In this document: positions 16,270 through 24,636 of the stretch, piece after piece
How the letters are laid out: each line of letters begins with the position of its first letter
Position numbering within the stretch: position 1 is the first letter of the stretch
Source of the DNA: Anaerohalosphaeraceae bacterium
GTDB taxonomy: Bacteria; Planctomycetota; Phycisphaerae; Sedimentisphaerales; UBA12454
Direction: 5' to 3'
DNA: 37,981 bases
Assembly (NCBI GenBank): GCA_021108375.1
Contig: JAIORA010000035.1
Span: 1-37,981 of the forward strand
The notes under the pieces: generated by a model
The model's input: the letters and a program-made list of their open reading frames with translations, nothing else
What the model was told of the DNA's origin: nothing
Database searches by the model: none
Position numbers and translations under genes: made by a program

Positions 16270-19188
16270 ATGATGAGTAAAAAAAATAATGCAATTATAA
16301 TCATAATAATTATCGCAATAATGGCCGTTAGTTCTTTTGGCCGTGATATAAGAGACTATCTACCCGCAAGCTGGGATCCGAATGACGATTTGAGATCGTA
16401 TATTCAGGATGCCTTTGATAACGAAACTTCAATAGAATTCACTGGCAGCGGAGATTACGGCAATCCGACAATTTACCCAAGCACAGCGGGTTTGGTTATA
16501 AGGGAAAATAGTGTTGTACAGATAGAGGCAGATGCTCAGTTAAAGCGACTCCCATCTAACGGCACATTTTTAACTCTCGAAGATGGCGTCCAGTTGACTT
16601 GTCCGGCCTGGGGAACCCTGAAAGCCAAAATTGACGGAAACAAATGGGCGCACTGGCCTGCATATCCCGACCTTGGGAAAATTTATGGACCAACCATTAA
16701 AATGGACAATAATTGTTATTTATCTAAAATTCATGTTTTCAGCAGTCCCGGCCATGCTTTTATGACCTGGAAAGACGATAATTATGTGATTAACTGTAAA
16801 GCCGAGGACGTAGGGTATATTGATGTGAAATACGGGGAGTATGTATATCAGGGTTCAACATCTGATGCGTCCAGTGGTGATGGTTTCTATTTCAGGGGTG
16901 ATGGTAATCAGGGGAAAAATTTGGTAGGTGTCGATTGCCAGCGATGGGATTTTTGTGCTTCTCACACCGGTTCCTTAAATACCGTTTATGAAGATTGCGT
17001 TGGTTCGGATATTAATTTTGATGGTTTTGGTTTATATGACGATGAAATTTCTGATGGCAATAATACAGCGATTCGTGTTAGCGTCGGCAGCGATTCGACG
17101 AATAATCCTGAATCGGAAGTAATGTCCATTATAGACTGTGCCGGACATCTTGTCGATTGTAATCTGAGAGAGGGGAAATTCTATTTTTTCTGGAATATTG
17201 ATGGGAGCACACTTAGCGGAGGCACCGCAAGAGAGATAGTAATCGGCAGGTACGGTTCAAGTGGAACTTTAGCCATAAGCGGTGAAGTAGATCTCAGTGA
17301 GGATATTATGATCCACGGCGGAGAAGTTTTAACATTGCACCAAACCGGAGGGACGATAACAGTAGGAAGAGATATTATTGATAGTCAGCACAACCCTTTG
17401 GGTGATGACCCGAACAGATTCTATATTATTACACAAACAGGTGGTCTGCTTGATGTTGCCAATGATGTCCATATCGGAAATACAGCGGGCAGTATTGGAA
17501 CTCACAATCTTGCCGGTGGAAATCTGAAAATGTCAGGGACAGGCAGCGACCCGCTACTTGTTTATGGCGGTAGTGGACAGGGCAATCTTAATATCAGTGA
17601 TGGCTCGGCGATAACAGAGGAAACCGGTGCCGCAGTTCCTATGGTGATAAGATGGTATGACGTAGCAGAGGGTACTTTGCAGGGTTATGGCACTGTTGGT
17701 CTTACCGGCTGGTTTGTCAATAACGGCAAAGTGATTGCCGACGGCAATGATGTTGAACGCACCCTTGATATGACGAGCTTTTCATCTGCTAATAATAATT
17801 TCAGTGCCAATGGCACAGGCGATGACGGTGCTCCGCAGGATATAGAAAATACTACCGATAATGGCTGGTATGCAATCAATAAGGGCGAGCTTGCATTGCC
17901 TGCCATATCTGTTAGTGCCGGCAATACTTCAGTGAACTGGGGCGAACGGCCCAGCGATAGCAGTATTGATTTAGTGAACAGTGCCAGAGTTTCTTTTAGC
18001 AATGCCGATAGCGGGCAGTTGGATATTTCGCTATTAGCAAATGACAGGGCCGATACACAGGGCGGTGCATTTATCGGTGTATGGGAAGTGGATTTCGATG
18101 GTAATTTTGATTCGGCAGTTTTGACATTCAGATATGACCCGAATGCCGCAAATGAATTGGGTCTTAGCGAGAATGATATAAGAGTGTATCATCGTGCAGG
18201 AGGTTCGCCGGATTGGGTGGATGTTACCGACACGATTGATTTAGCCAATAAGCGTATAGTTACCACCTCGGTGAATTCGTTTTCGCAATTTGCTGTCGGG
18301 GGAGGCATTCCTGAAAATTGTGGCGAACCTGGTACGGTGTATCTGGAAGCCGATTGGTCCGGGCCTGAAGGCGTTCCGGATTGTTATATCGATTTCTTTG
18401 ATTTCGCAGCTTTACCGGAAGCTGAAAGTAATGATGTGAACACAGTTATCTATGAAACTGGTTTTGAAGCCAGTGGTGAGGCTTACGGTAATTTTGCCGC
18501 AGGAGCTATTGACGGTCAGAATGGTTGGGCAGAGACTAACCCTGAAACTAATATTTTTGTAACAACCAACAGCCCTTTTGGCAGTGTAAATGTACTACAG
18601 ATAAAGAAAACTGGCAGCAGTAACCCCTATTCCAGGAAGTATTTTGAAACTGATGCAAATGTTGACAGAGAATTGGTTGATGTTGAGCATGTAGCTCAGG
18701 TAGGTGCCTCAACGATGAAGGGATATCTTTCTCTGGGAAATGGTTGGAAAACTGCTGCAAGATGGGGTTTTGCAGGTAGCGGCGAAGGCACAGGCAACAA
18801 TTTCTTTGTCTATGATGGCGGTACAGTCTCAGAGGATATTGTGTATGGTACTGCTCATTATAGCATATGGACTACCTACAAATTCGTAGTAAGTGCGGAC
18901 GCTGTAGCCGAGACATGGAGTCTCGATGTTTACGATGGTAGTGATGTACTGGTTGATTCGTTTTCTGACTTGGGCTTTTACCACACCCAATATTGGACTG
19001 ATGCTCGTTTTGACTGTGTCACAATAACCAGGCCTACAGGTGCCGATATGATTGTTGACGATTTGACGATTACAGAACATTCTTCCGAAGGTGGAGGGAT
19101 AAATTTCGTTGCTTTGGCATTGCTTGTAGAGGAATGGTTGTACTGTACAGATCCAGCCGAGACCTATTGTGATATGTATTGGAAGTAG
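16270..19188 (+). CDS. Secreted beta-helix protein with a split dockerin
   Basis: 972 residues. The signal peptide (about 1-24) has seven Ile in a row. Residues about 28-340 form a right-handed beta-helix. Residues about 340-480 contain TLHQTGGTI/ITQTGGLLDV repeats like those of PEP-CTERM and autotransporter-associated proteins, followed by beta-rich sequence to about 685. A dockerin-like motif starts at about 690 (GVPDCYIDFFDFAAL) but stops before its conserved W..C end. A jelly-roll-like domain follows (about 718-945), closely similar to the whole PEP-CTERM protein at 12617, and only then the missing half (LVEEWLYCTDPAETYC) appears. The simplest reading is a domain inserted into a dockerin. 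Probable role: extracellular glycan binding or cleavage; no catalytic residues assigned. Confidence 0.75.
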   Translation: MMSKKNNAIIIIIIIAIMAVSSFGRDIRDYLPASWDPNDDLRSYIQDAFDNETSIEFTGSGDYGNPTIYPSTAGLVIRENSVVQIEADAQLKRLPSNGTFLTLEDGVQLTCPAWGTLKAKIDGNKWAHWPAYPDLGKIYGPTIKMDNNCYLSKIHVFSSPGHAFMTWKDDNYVINCKAEDVGYIDVKYGEYVYQGSTSDASSGDGFYFRGDGNQGKNLVGVDCQRWDFCASHTGSLNTVYEDCVGSDINFDGFGLYDDEISDGNNTAIRVSVGSDSTNNPESEVMSIIDCAGHLVDCNLREGKFYFFWNIDGSTLSGGTAREIVIGRYGSSGTLAISGEVDLSEDIMIHGGEVLTLHQTGGTITVGRDIIDSQHNPLGDDPNRFYIITQTGGLLDVANDVHIGNTAGSIGTHNLAGGNLKMSGTGSDPLLVYGGSGQGNLNISDGSAITEETGAAVPMVIRWYDVAEGTLQGYGTVGLTGWFVNNGKVIADGNDVERTLDMTSFSSANNNFSANGTGDDGAPQDIENTTDNGWYAINKGELALPAISVSAGNTSVNWGERPSDSSIDLVNSARVSFSNADSGQLDISLLANDRADTQGGAFIGVWEVDFDGNFDSAVLTFRYDPNAANELGLSENDIRVYHRAGGSPDWVDVTDTIDLANKRIVTTSVNSFSQFAVGGGIPENCGEPGTVYLEADWSGPEGVPDCYIDFFDFAALPEAESNDVNTVIYETGFEASGEAYGNFAAGAIDGQNGWAETNPETNIFVTTNSPFGSVNVLQIKKTGSSNPYSRKYFETDANVDRELVDVEHVAQVGASTMKGYLSLGNGWKTAARWGFAGSGEGTGNNFFVYDGGTVSEDIVYGTAHYSIWTTYKFVVSADAVAETWSLDVYDGSDVLVDSFSDLGFYHTQYWTDARFDCVTITRPTGADMIVDDLTITEHSSEGGGINFVALALLVEEWLYCTDPAETYCDMYWK

Positions 19189-19237
19189 AGTTACTTTTAT
19201 ATTGATAAAAAAATAAAATAAATTAGGAAGGATTATT

Positions 19238-20041
19238 ATGTGCCGCAAAAAAGCCTTTACTCTGGTTGAATTACTGGTTGTTATCTCGATTATCGCTATG
19301 CTCCTATCGATCCTGATGCCCAGTTTGGGTCGGGCTAGAGATATGGCAAAAGAAATTGTTGGTTTAGCCCATCAGGCTTCATTTCATACCGGTCTTAGCT
19401 TATACGCCGAGGATTTTAATGGCTATTTGCCTCTTGCCTCGGAACCCGTTTCATATGTTGATGAACCGTTAGGTGGGTGGTGGTACTCAAGCATATCTAA
19501 TCCAGATACACCTATAAGTTGGTATGGCAATGGCTACCAGCGTTTCTGGCAGCAAACGGCAGCAGGCTATCTCGGTGAGCAGTGGGATATATTTAAATGT
19601 CCGGCCAGCAAGTGCGTTGGCCCGCACGATACCGGCACTAAGGATGCCAGATACGCGGGGCATTATGGTACGAGTGTAGGTATTATGGCTAAGGGGAAAC
19701 TAAATGAGGACGTTCCACACAAAAAGGTAGTTAACTTCAAATCGCTTTCGGGCAAGGCAATGATATTTGATTCCGGTGCTTACACTATAACGCGAGATAG
19801 TGCACGGTGTCCGACAGGTTTCTTTCACTATATGCCCGGCTATCGAAAGAATGAGAACGGTTCGGCTAATGGGTGGGCATTTGAGTCAGATTTTGGTACG
19901 CAAGGGTACGATAGGGATATTTACAAAGGCAGGCATCCCGGCAGGACTATAAATATTACGTGGTTAGATGGTCATGGTTCCAATATGAATGTTGACGATT
20001 TTGTTGACAAAGATTCTCACTGGGTAAAAGAAACAAGGTAG
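19238..20041 (+). CDS. Prepilin-like secreted protein
   Basis: 267 residues. The N-terminus KKAFTLVELLVVISIIA is a type IV prepilin/type II pseudopilin signal: cleavage before Phe with methylation, then a hydrophobic spine. The rest has the look of planctomycete H-X9-DG-type pseudopilins, with a C-terminal HPGR and WLDGHGSNM. Such genes occur in many copies in planctomycetes, often next to degradation genes. It may form pseudopilus-like fibres that handle extracellular polymer, but this is unproven. GGAAGG lies before ATG 19238. It follows the beta-helix/dockerin gene by 49 bases and may be co-transcribed with it. Confidence 0.85.
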   Translation: MCRKKAFTLVELLVVISIIAMLLSILMPSLGRARDMAKEIVGLAHQASFHTGLSLYAEDFNGYLPLASEPVSYVDEPLGGWWYSSISNPDTPISWYGNGYQRFWQQTAAGYLGEQWDIFKCPASKCVGPHDTGTKDARYAGHYGTSVGIMAKGKLNEDVPHKKVVNFKSLSGKAMIFDSGAYTITRDSARCPTGFFHYMPGYRKNENGSANGWAFESDFGTQGYDRDIYKGRHPGRTINITWLDGHGSNMNVDDFVDKDSHWVKETR

Positions 20042-20204
20042 TAAGTTGGTATAATGCCTGTTGTTTATTCAAGCCTGTTGGAATCTATGAGCGGGCGGTG
20101 TGGGGCTATGTAGATTCCGTTTCCCTTATAAATTTCCAGATTAAATACCTACAGGGGGATGATTGTGTCCGCATTGAACGATATGTGTTTATGCGAGGAT
20201 TGGG

Positions 20205-20233
20205 TGGACAACTTCTTTCAGGGTGGGTATAAT
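20205..20233 (+). promoter_or_regulatory. Promoter of the transport/catabolic operon
   Basis: TGGACA (20205-20210), a 17-base spacer and a perfect TATAAT (20228-20233), 57 bases before the symporter start. It is the best promoter match in the window and stands at the head of the eight-gene operon. Confidence 0.6.
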
Positions 20234-20289
20234 AGAACCTCGTTTGCCGTTGGGTAAATGTACAATGTTTTTAGGAGTGAAATTATCAG

Positions 20290-22320
20290 ATGAATATGCA
20301 ATTGATTGACTGGGTTATTGTGGCATCCCTACTGGCTTTGGTAACAATAATGGCGGCAAGTACAAAACGCTTTACCCGTGGCGTAGCTGATTTTCTGGCC
20401 GCGAATCGATGTGCCGGAAGGTATCTTGTCAGTGTTTCGGAAGGAATGGCTGTGTTGGGGGCTGTTACGATTGTTGCCCGTTTTGAAGCTTTCTATAAAG
20501 CGGGGTTTTCGATCGTCTGGTGGGGGCTGATATTCACTCTGGCACAGGTTGTTCTTTCCCTTTCAGGCTGGGTACTATACCGCTATCGTCAGACGCGTGT
20601 TCTTACCCTGGCCCAGTTTTTTGAAGTTCGCTATAGTAAGCGTTTTAGAATTTTTGCGGGTTTGCTGGCTTGGGTAACAGGTGTTATCAATTTTGGGATT
20701 TTCCCCGCAGTTGGAGCCAGATTCTTTATGTATTTTTGCGGCTTTAGCGAGACTACGATGCTTTTGGGGATAGGTATTCCGACTTACTCTTTGATTATGT
20801 TTGTGTTACTGGCTTTTGCTCTGTTTTTTGTATTTGTCGGAGGTCAGATCGCGGTCATCCTAACTGATTTCATTCAGGGGCTATTTTGCAACATTGTATT
20901 TGTTATTGTTATCGTTTTTTTCTTGATCGCATTTGACTGGAGTCAGATTACCGAAGCCCTTGCAATGGCCCCGAAAGAGGCTTCGATGGTGAACCCATTT
21001 CAAACCAGTCAGGCAGAAGATTTTAATATCTGGTTTTATCTCATATCCGCTTTCGGACTTTTCTACCATTATATGTCGTGGCAGGGAAATCAGGGATATA
21101 ACGCCTCAGCCAAAAGTGCTCACGAAGCCAAAATGGGGAAAGTATTGGGCACATGGCGCAGTCTCCCTTTAACATCATTTATGTTTATTTTGGCTATTGG
21201 TTCATATACCCTGATGCATCATCCTGATTTTGAATCTCTGGCTCAGAGTGCAAGAGCTATCCTTGGCGGCATTGAAGGTAAAGCAATTCAGGATCAGGTA
21301 ACCACACCGGTTGCTATGGGGCAGTTTCTTCCGGCAGGTCTTATGGGAGCTCTCTGTGCTGTTATGCTGGCAGCGTTTATCAGTACGCACGATACCTACC
21401 TGCACTCCTGGGGAAGTATTTTCATCCAGGATGTTGTTATGCCTTTCAGAAAAAAACCATTTACATCAAAACAGCATCTTTTGCTGTTGCGTTTATCAAT
21501 TGTTTTTGTGGCTGTATTTATATTCATTTTCAGCCATGTTTTTAGGCAAACTGATTATATTTTGATGTTTTTTGCAATAACAGGAGCGATCTTTACTGGC
21601 GGAGCGGGCTCCGTTATCGTCGGCGGGCTTTACTGGAAAAGAGGCACCACGGCCGCCGCCTGGGGTTCAATGATAACCGGTTCGACACTTGCTGTTTCCG
21701 GTGTTATTGTTAAACAGCTTCCGGAAAACTGTACTATAAATGACGCAGCCCCTTTTGCTGCTATGATTAACAAAGCTATCGGCTTTTTTCAGCAGACAAA
21801 CGGACAAGTACTCGCTTTCGTTGTTATGATAAGTTCTATTGTAGTTTATCTTCTGGTATCGCTGCTTGGCAAAAAACAGGAATACAACATGGACAGAATG
21901 CTTCATCGCGGCAAATATGCTGTTAACGAAGACAAGTCAGATAGCCCAGCACTACCAGTGCGTGGTTTCAAGGCTCTTATTGGTATAAACAGAGAGTTCA
22001 CTCGTAGAGATAAAATACTATACATTACTACTGCTGCCTGGAGCCTGATGTGGGTCGGTATTTTTATTGTCGGCACCATCTACAATTTGATATTCGATGT
22101 TTCGACGGAGTCGTGGGAAAAATTCTGGTATTTCTATATCATACTGTCTTTGGTTGTTGGAATTGTCATTACGATATGGTTTTTCATTGGAGGAATGCAT
22201 GATATTAAAGATATGTTCCGAACATTGCGTGAAGCCAAAAGAAATGATTTGGATGACGGAATGGTTATTGGTCACCACAATCTGGCCGATGAAACTAAAG
22301 TTGCGGACGAAAATAAATAA
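20290..22320 (+). CDS. SSS-family sodium:solute symporter
   Basis: 676 residues with about 13-14 hydrophobic membrane helices, of the sodium:solute symporter (SSS, SGLT/PutP-like) family. Visible family features include the N-terminal ADFLAANR block, GMAVLGAVTI in the next helix, and the Gly/Trp-rich GGLYWKRGTTAAAWG region late in the protein. It is longer than typical members because of a C-terminal extension with two further membrane segments and a charged tail. AGGAG lies 12 bases before ATG 20290; the second ATG at 20296 is closer to the next in-frame residues but further from the ribosome site. As first gene of the operon it probably imports the mono- or oligosaccharide processed by the following genes. 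Confidence 0.9.
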   Translation: MNMQLIDWVIVASLLALVTIMAASTKRFTRGVADFLAANRCAGRYLVSVSEGMAVLGAVTIVARFEAFYKAGFSIVWWGLIFTLAQVVLSLSGWVLYRYRQTRVLTLAQFFEVRYSKRFRIFAGLLAWVTGVINFGIFPAVGARFFMYFCGFSETTMLLGIGIPTYSLIMFVLLAFALFFVFVGGQIAVILTDFIQGLFCNIVFVIVIVFFLIAFDWSQITEALAMAPKEASMVNPFQTSQAEDFNIWFYLISAFGLFYHYMSWQGNQGYNASAKSAHEAKMGKVLGTWRSLPLTSFMFILAIGSYTLMHHPDFESLAQSARAILGGIEGKAIQDQVTTPVAMGQFLPAGLMGALCAVMLAAFISTHDTYLHSWGSIFIQDVVMPFRKKPFTSKQHLLLLRLSIVFVAVFIFIFSHVFRQTDYILMFFAITGAIFTGGAGSVIVGGLYWKRGTTAAAWGSMITGSTLAVSGVIVKQLPENCTINDAAPFAAMINKAIGFFQQTNGQVLAFVVMISSIVVYLLVSLLGKKQEYNMDRMLHRGKYAVNEDKSDSPALPVRGFKALIGINREFTRRDKILYITTAAWSLMWVGIFIVGTIYNLIFDVSTESWEKFWYFYIILSLVVGIVITIWFFIGGMHDIKDMFRTLREAKRNDLDDGMVIGHHNLADETKVADENK

Positions 22321-22344
22321 GAAACTTAGTATCAAAGGCTGAAT

Positions 22345-23415
22345 GTGGAACTTGAATTTAAAAAAGATTTTGAAACAGCAAGAGGGAACTGGGACAAATT
22401 TTGGGAAGACGAGCTACATCGTCCTGCGATGCAGCTTATAGTTCCAAAGGAAAACTGCATCGCCACACCGTGGCCAAAATGTTATAAATATGGCAGAGGG
22501 AATGTGGAAGAATTGCTGGATGAAGTGGAAGCCTATGTGTCAAGCCATCATTTTTTGGCAGAGGCAATTCCCGCTTATGTCATAGCCTTTGCGCCAGACC
22601 ATTTCAGTGCTTTGTTAGGTGCGGATATTCACCTGCATCTGGACAGCGACCAGACAGCCTGGGTGGAACCGATTATCACCAACTGGGATAAAGACGAAAT
22701 AAAATTTCAGACTGATGGCTTTTGGTGGCAGCGCACCGTTGAATTTATGCGAGCATTCAGAAAGCGTTTTGACGGCAGGGTTTTGCTGTGCCCGTCGAAC
22801 ATTCAGGGAGGATTGGATTGCCTGTCTGCCATTCGAGGAGTCAACGAGTTACTGATGGATATTATGGACTGTCCTGACAAGATTAAGATTGCTCTTGAAT
22901 CTGTTGATGTTGCCGTTAAGCAGGTTCAGGCCGCTTATGTAGATGAACTGGATATTCCGAAGTATGGCTGCGTTAATCGACATCTGTTCTATTCAAGAGA
23001 AATGATTGGTGTGCCGCAATGTGATTTCGCCTCGATGATAAGTCCTAAAACGTTCAGACAACTTCAGATGCCTGCTCTTGAGGCTGAATTGACTAACCTG
23101 GCTCAATGCGATTATCACCTGGATGGCCCTGATACAATAGTACATCTTGAAGCAATTAGCGAACTTGATAAGGTTTCCGTTATTCAGTGGCAACCCGGTG
23201 CCGGCGAAGCCGCCGAGCAGGACTGGTGGCCGCTTTATCAGAAAATTGACTCTCTTGGAATGGGGCATATTGTCGTTAAAAATGATAATGGAGCTTTGGG
23301 CAAGAGAATATGGAACGAACTCTCTTCAAAAAAAGTTTTTGTTGACTGTCATTGCCAAACTGAAAAAGAAGCAATGCAGATATTGGATGAATTTGAAAAC
23401 TTGTCGGGTAAATAA
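22345..23415 (+). CDS. URO-D superfamily protein, HxDG variant
   Basis: 356 residues, paralogous over its whole length to the protein at 94. The start is GTG 22345, supported by the shared MELEF N-terminus; an overlapping ATG at 22343 is in another frame. H258-L-D260-G replaces the HxCG zinc motif of corrinoid methyltransferases. NIQGGLDCLSAIR and IQWQPGAGE are conserved with the paralogue; the last 50 residues differ. It lies 24 bases after the symporter and 32 before another URO-D protein, so they are almost surely co-expressed. Cytoplasmic. The reaction is unknown; a methyltransferase, decarboxylase or lyase role are all possible. Confidence 0.8.
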   Translation: MELEFKKDFETARGNWDKFWEDELHRPAMQLIVPKENCIATPWPKCYKYGRGNVEELLDEVEAYVSSHHFLAEAIPAYVIAFAPDHFSALLGADIHLHLDSDQTAWVEPIITNWDKDEIKFQTDGFWWQRTVEFMRAFRKRFDGRVLLCPSNIQGGLDCLSAIRGVNELLMDIMDCPDKIKIALESVDVAVKQVQAAYVDELDIPKYGCVNRHLFYSREMIGVPQCDFASMISPKTFRQLQMPALEAELTNLAQCDYHLDGPDTIVHLEAISELDKVSVIQWQPGAGEAAEQDWWPLYQKIDSLGMGHIVVKNDNGALGKRIWNELSSKKVFVDCHCQTEKEAMQILDEFENLSGK

Positions 23416-23447
23416 AGGGTATCCTAAAGTCCTCAAACGGGATTAAG

Positions 23448-24614
23448 ATGAAGATTGATTTCGTAAAATTGCATCATCCTATTGTAAGACCTCTGATTGC
23501 AGAAAGAATTGATATGACTTCAAAAGAGCGAATGCGATTAGTAATGAATGGCCAACAGCCCGACAGGACACCTGTTATGTGTCAGTTGGCAGGTGGGCAT
23601 ATATACAAAAATCTTGACATCGCTCCGATTGATTACTGGTACACCAGTAAAGGAAGAGCAGAGGGTTATATTCAAATTGCGGAACTATATAACTTTGATG
23701 GTATATTGGTAACACCGGGTACAAACGGGATTGACCCAAATCTTAAAAATGAGATTAAGGAAATAGTTAGCCTGGAAGACGGACACAAAATTGTATGGAA
23801 AAGCGGAAAAGAAACGATAATACCGCCAGATGATTCCCCGCGAAATGTAAATGCTCATAAAGGCAGACTAATTAACATATCCGAATTGAGTGAGTCTGAA
23901 ATCACAAGCTGGGGACAAGAGCCTGTTCCCGGACACTTTCTGGACCCGCTCAATTATGTATTAGAACGAAAGGGCAAAACCCTATCTATTCACGGAGAAG
24001 TAGGGACGGTTTTTGAAAAGTTTCTGGAACTGTTAGGCTCATTTGAAAATGGATTGATGGCACTTATAGACAATCCATCGCGGTGTCTTGAATTTATGAA
24101 CATTATGAATCAAAGAATCATCAGATTGGCGATCGCTCAATGTGAAACTGGTATTGATGCATTGAAACTTAGTTCGCCTCTTGCCGGGGCAGGTTTCATT
24201 TCGCCTCAGCAATATGAAAAGTTCGTGCTGCCTTTTGAAAAGGAAATAATAGAAATTATCCATAAGAAATTCGGGACACCCTGTTATATTCATACTTGCG
24301 GTGCTATCGGCGACAGGCTTGATATGATGGTTGAAACCGGTATTGATGGGTTGGAGTGTCTTGACCCTCCGCCTCTCGGCACAGTTAACCTGGAAGAAGC
24401 TATAGATAGCATCGGGGATAAAGTCTGGATTAAGGGCAATTTGGATTCTGTCAATGAGTTGACAAAAACTCCTGAAGAAATCCGAAAGATTGTCTGCAAG
24501 AGAATCGAAATTGGAAGAAAAGCCAAAGGCTATATATTAAGTTCGGCCTGCTCTGTTTCTCCGAAAGTTCCGCCGGAAAATATTAAGGTGTTATATGAAG
24601 TTGTTACAACATAA
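23448..24614 (+). CDS. URO-D superfamily protein with HxCG zinc motif
   Basis: 388 residues of the uroporphyrinogen decarboxylase/methylcobamide methyltransferase superfamily. The block MTSKERMRLVMNGQQPDRTP near residue 23 is the usual family N-terminus, so ATG 23514 is an alternative start. H282-T-C284-G is the zinc motif of MtaA/MtbA-type methyltransferases, and SSACSV near the C-terminus offers the third, distant Cys ligand. This makes a methyl-transfer role more likely here than in the HxDG paralogues. No corrinoid-binding protein is encoded in the window. It lies in the middle of the operon, 22 bases before the GH63-like gene. Confidence 0.8.
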   Translation: MKIDFVKLHHPIVRPLIAERIDMTSKERMRLVMNGQQPDRTPVMCQLAGGHIYKNLDIAPIDYWYTSKGRAEGYIQIAELYNFDGILVTPGTNGIDPNLKNEIKEIVSLEDGHKIVWKSGKETIIPPDDSPRNVNAHKGRLINISELSESEITSWGQEPVPGHFLDPLNYVLERKGKTLSIHGEVGTVFEKFLELLGSFENGLMALIDNPSRCLEFMNIMNQRIIRLAIAQCETGIDALKLSSPLAGAGFISPQQYEKFVLPFEKEIIEIIHKKFGTPCYIHTCGAIGDRLDMMVETGIDGLECLDPPPLGTVNLEEAIDSIGDKVWIKGNLDSVNELTKTPEEIRKIVCKRIEIGRKAKGYILSSACSVSPKVPPENIKVLYEVVTT

Positions 24615-24636
24615 TAAAATACAAGGAAGCAATTTG

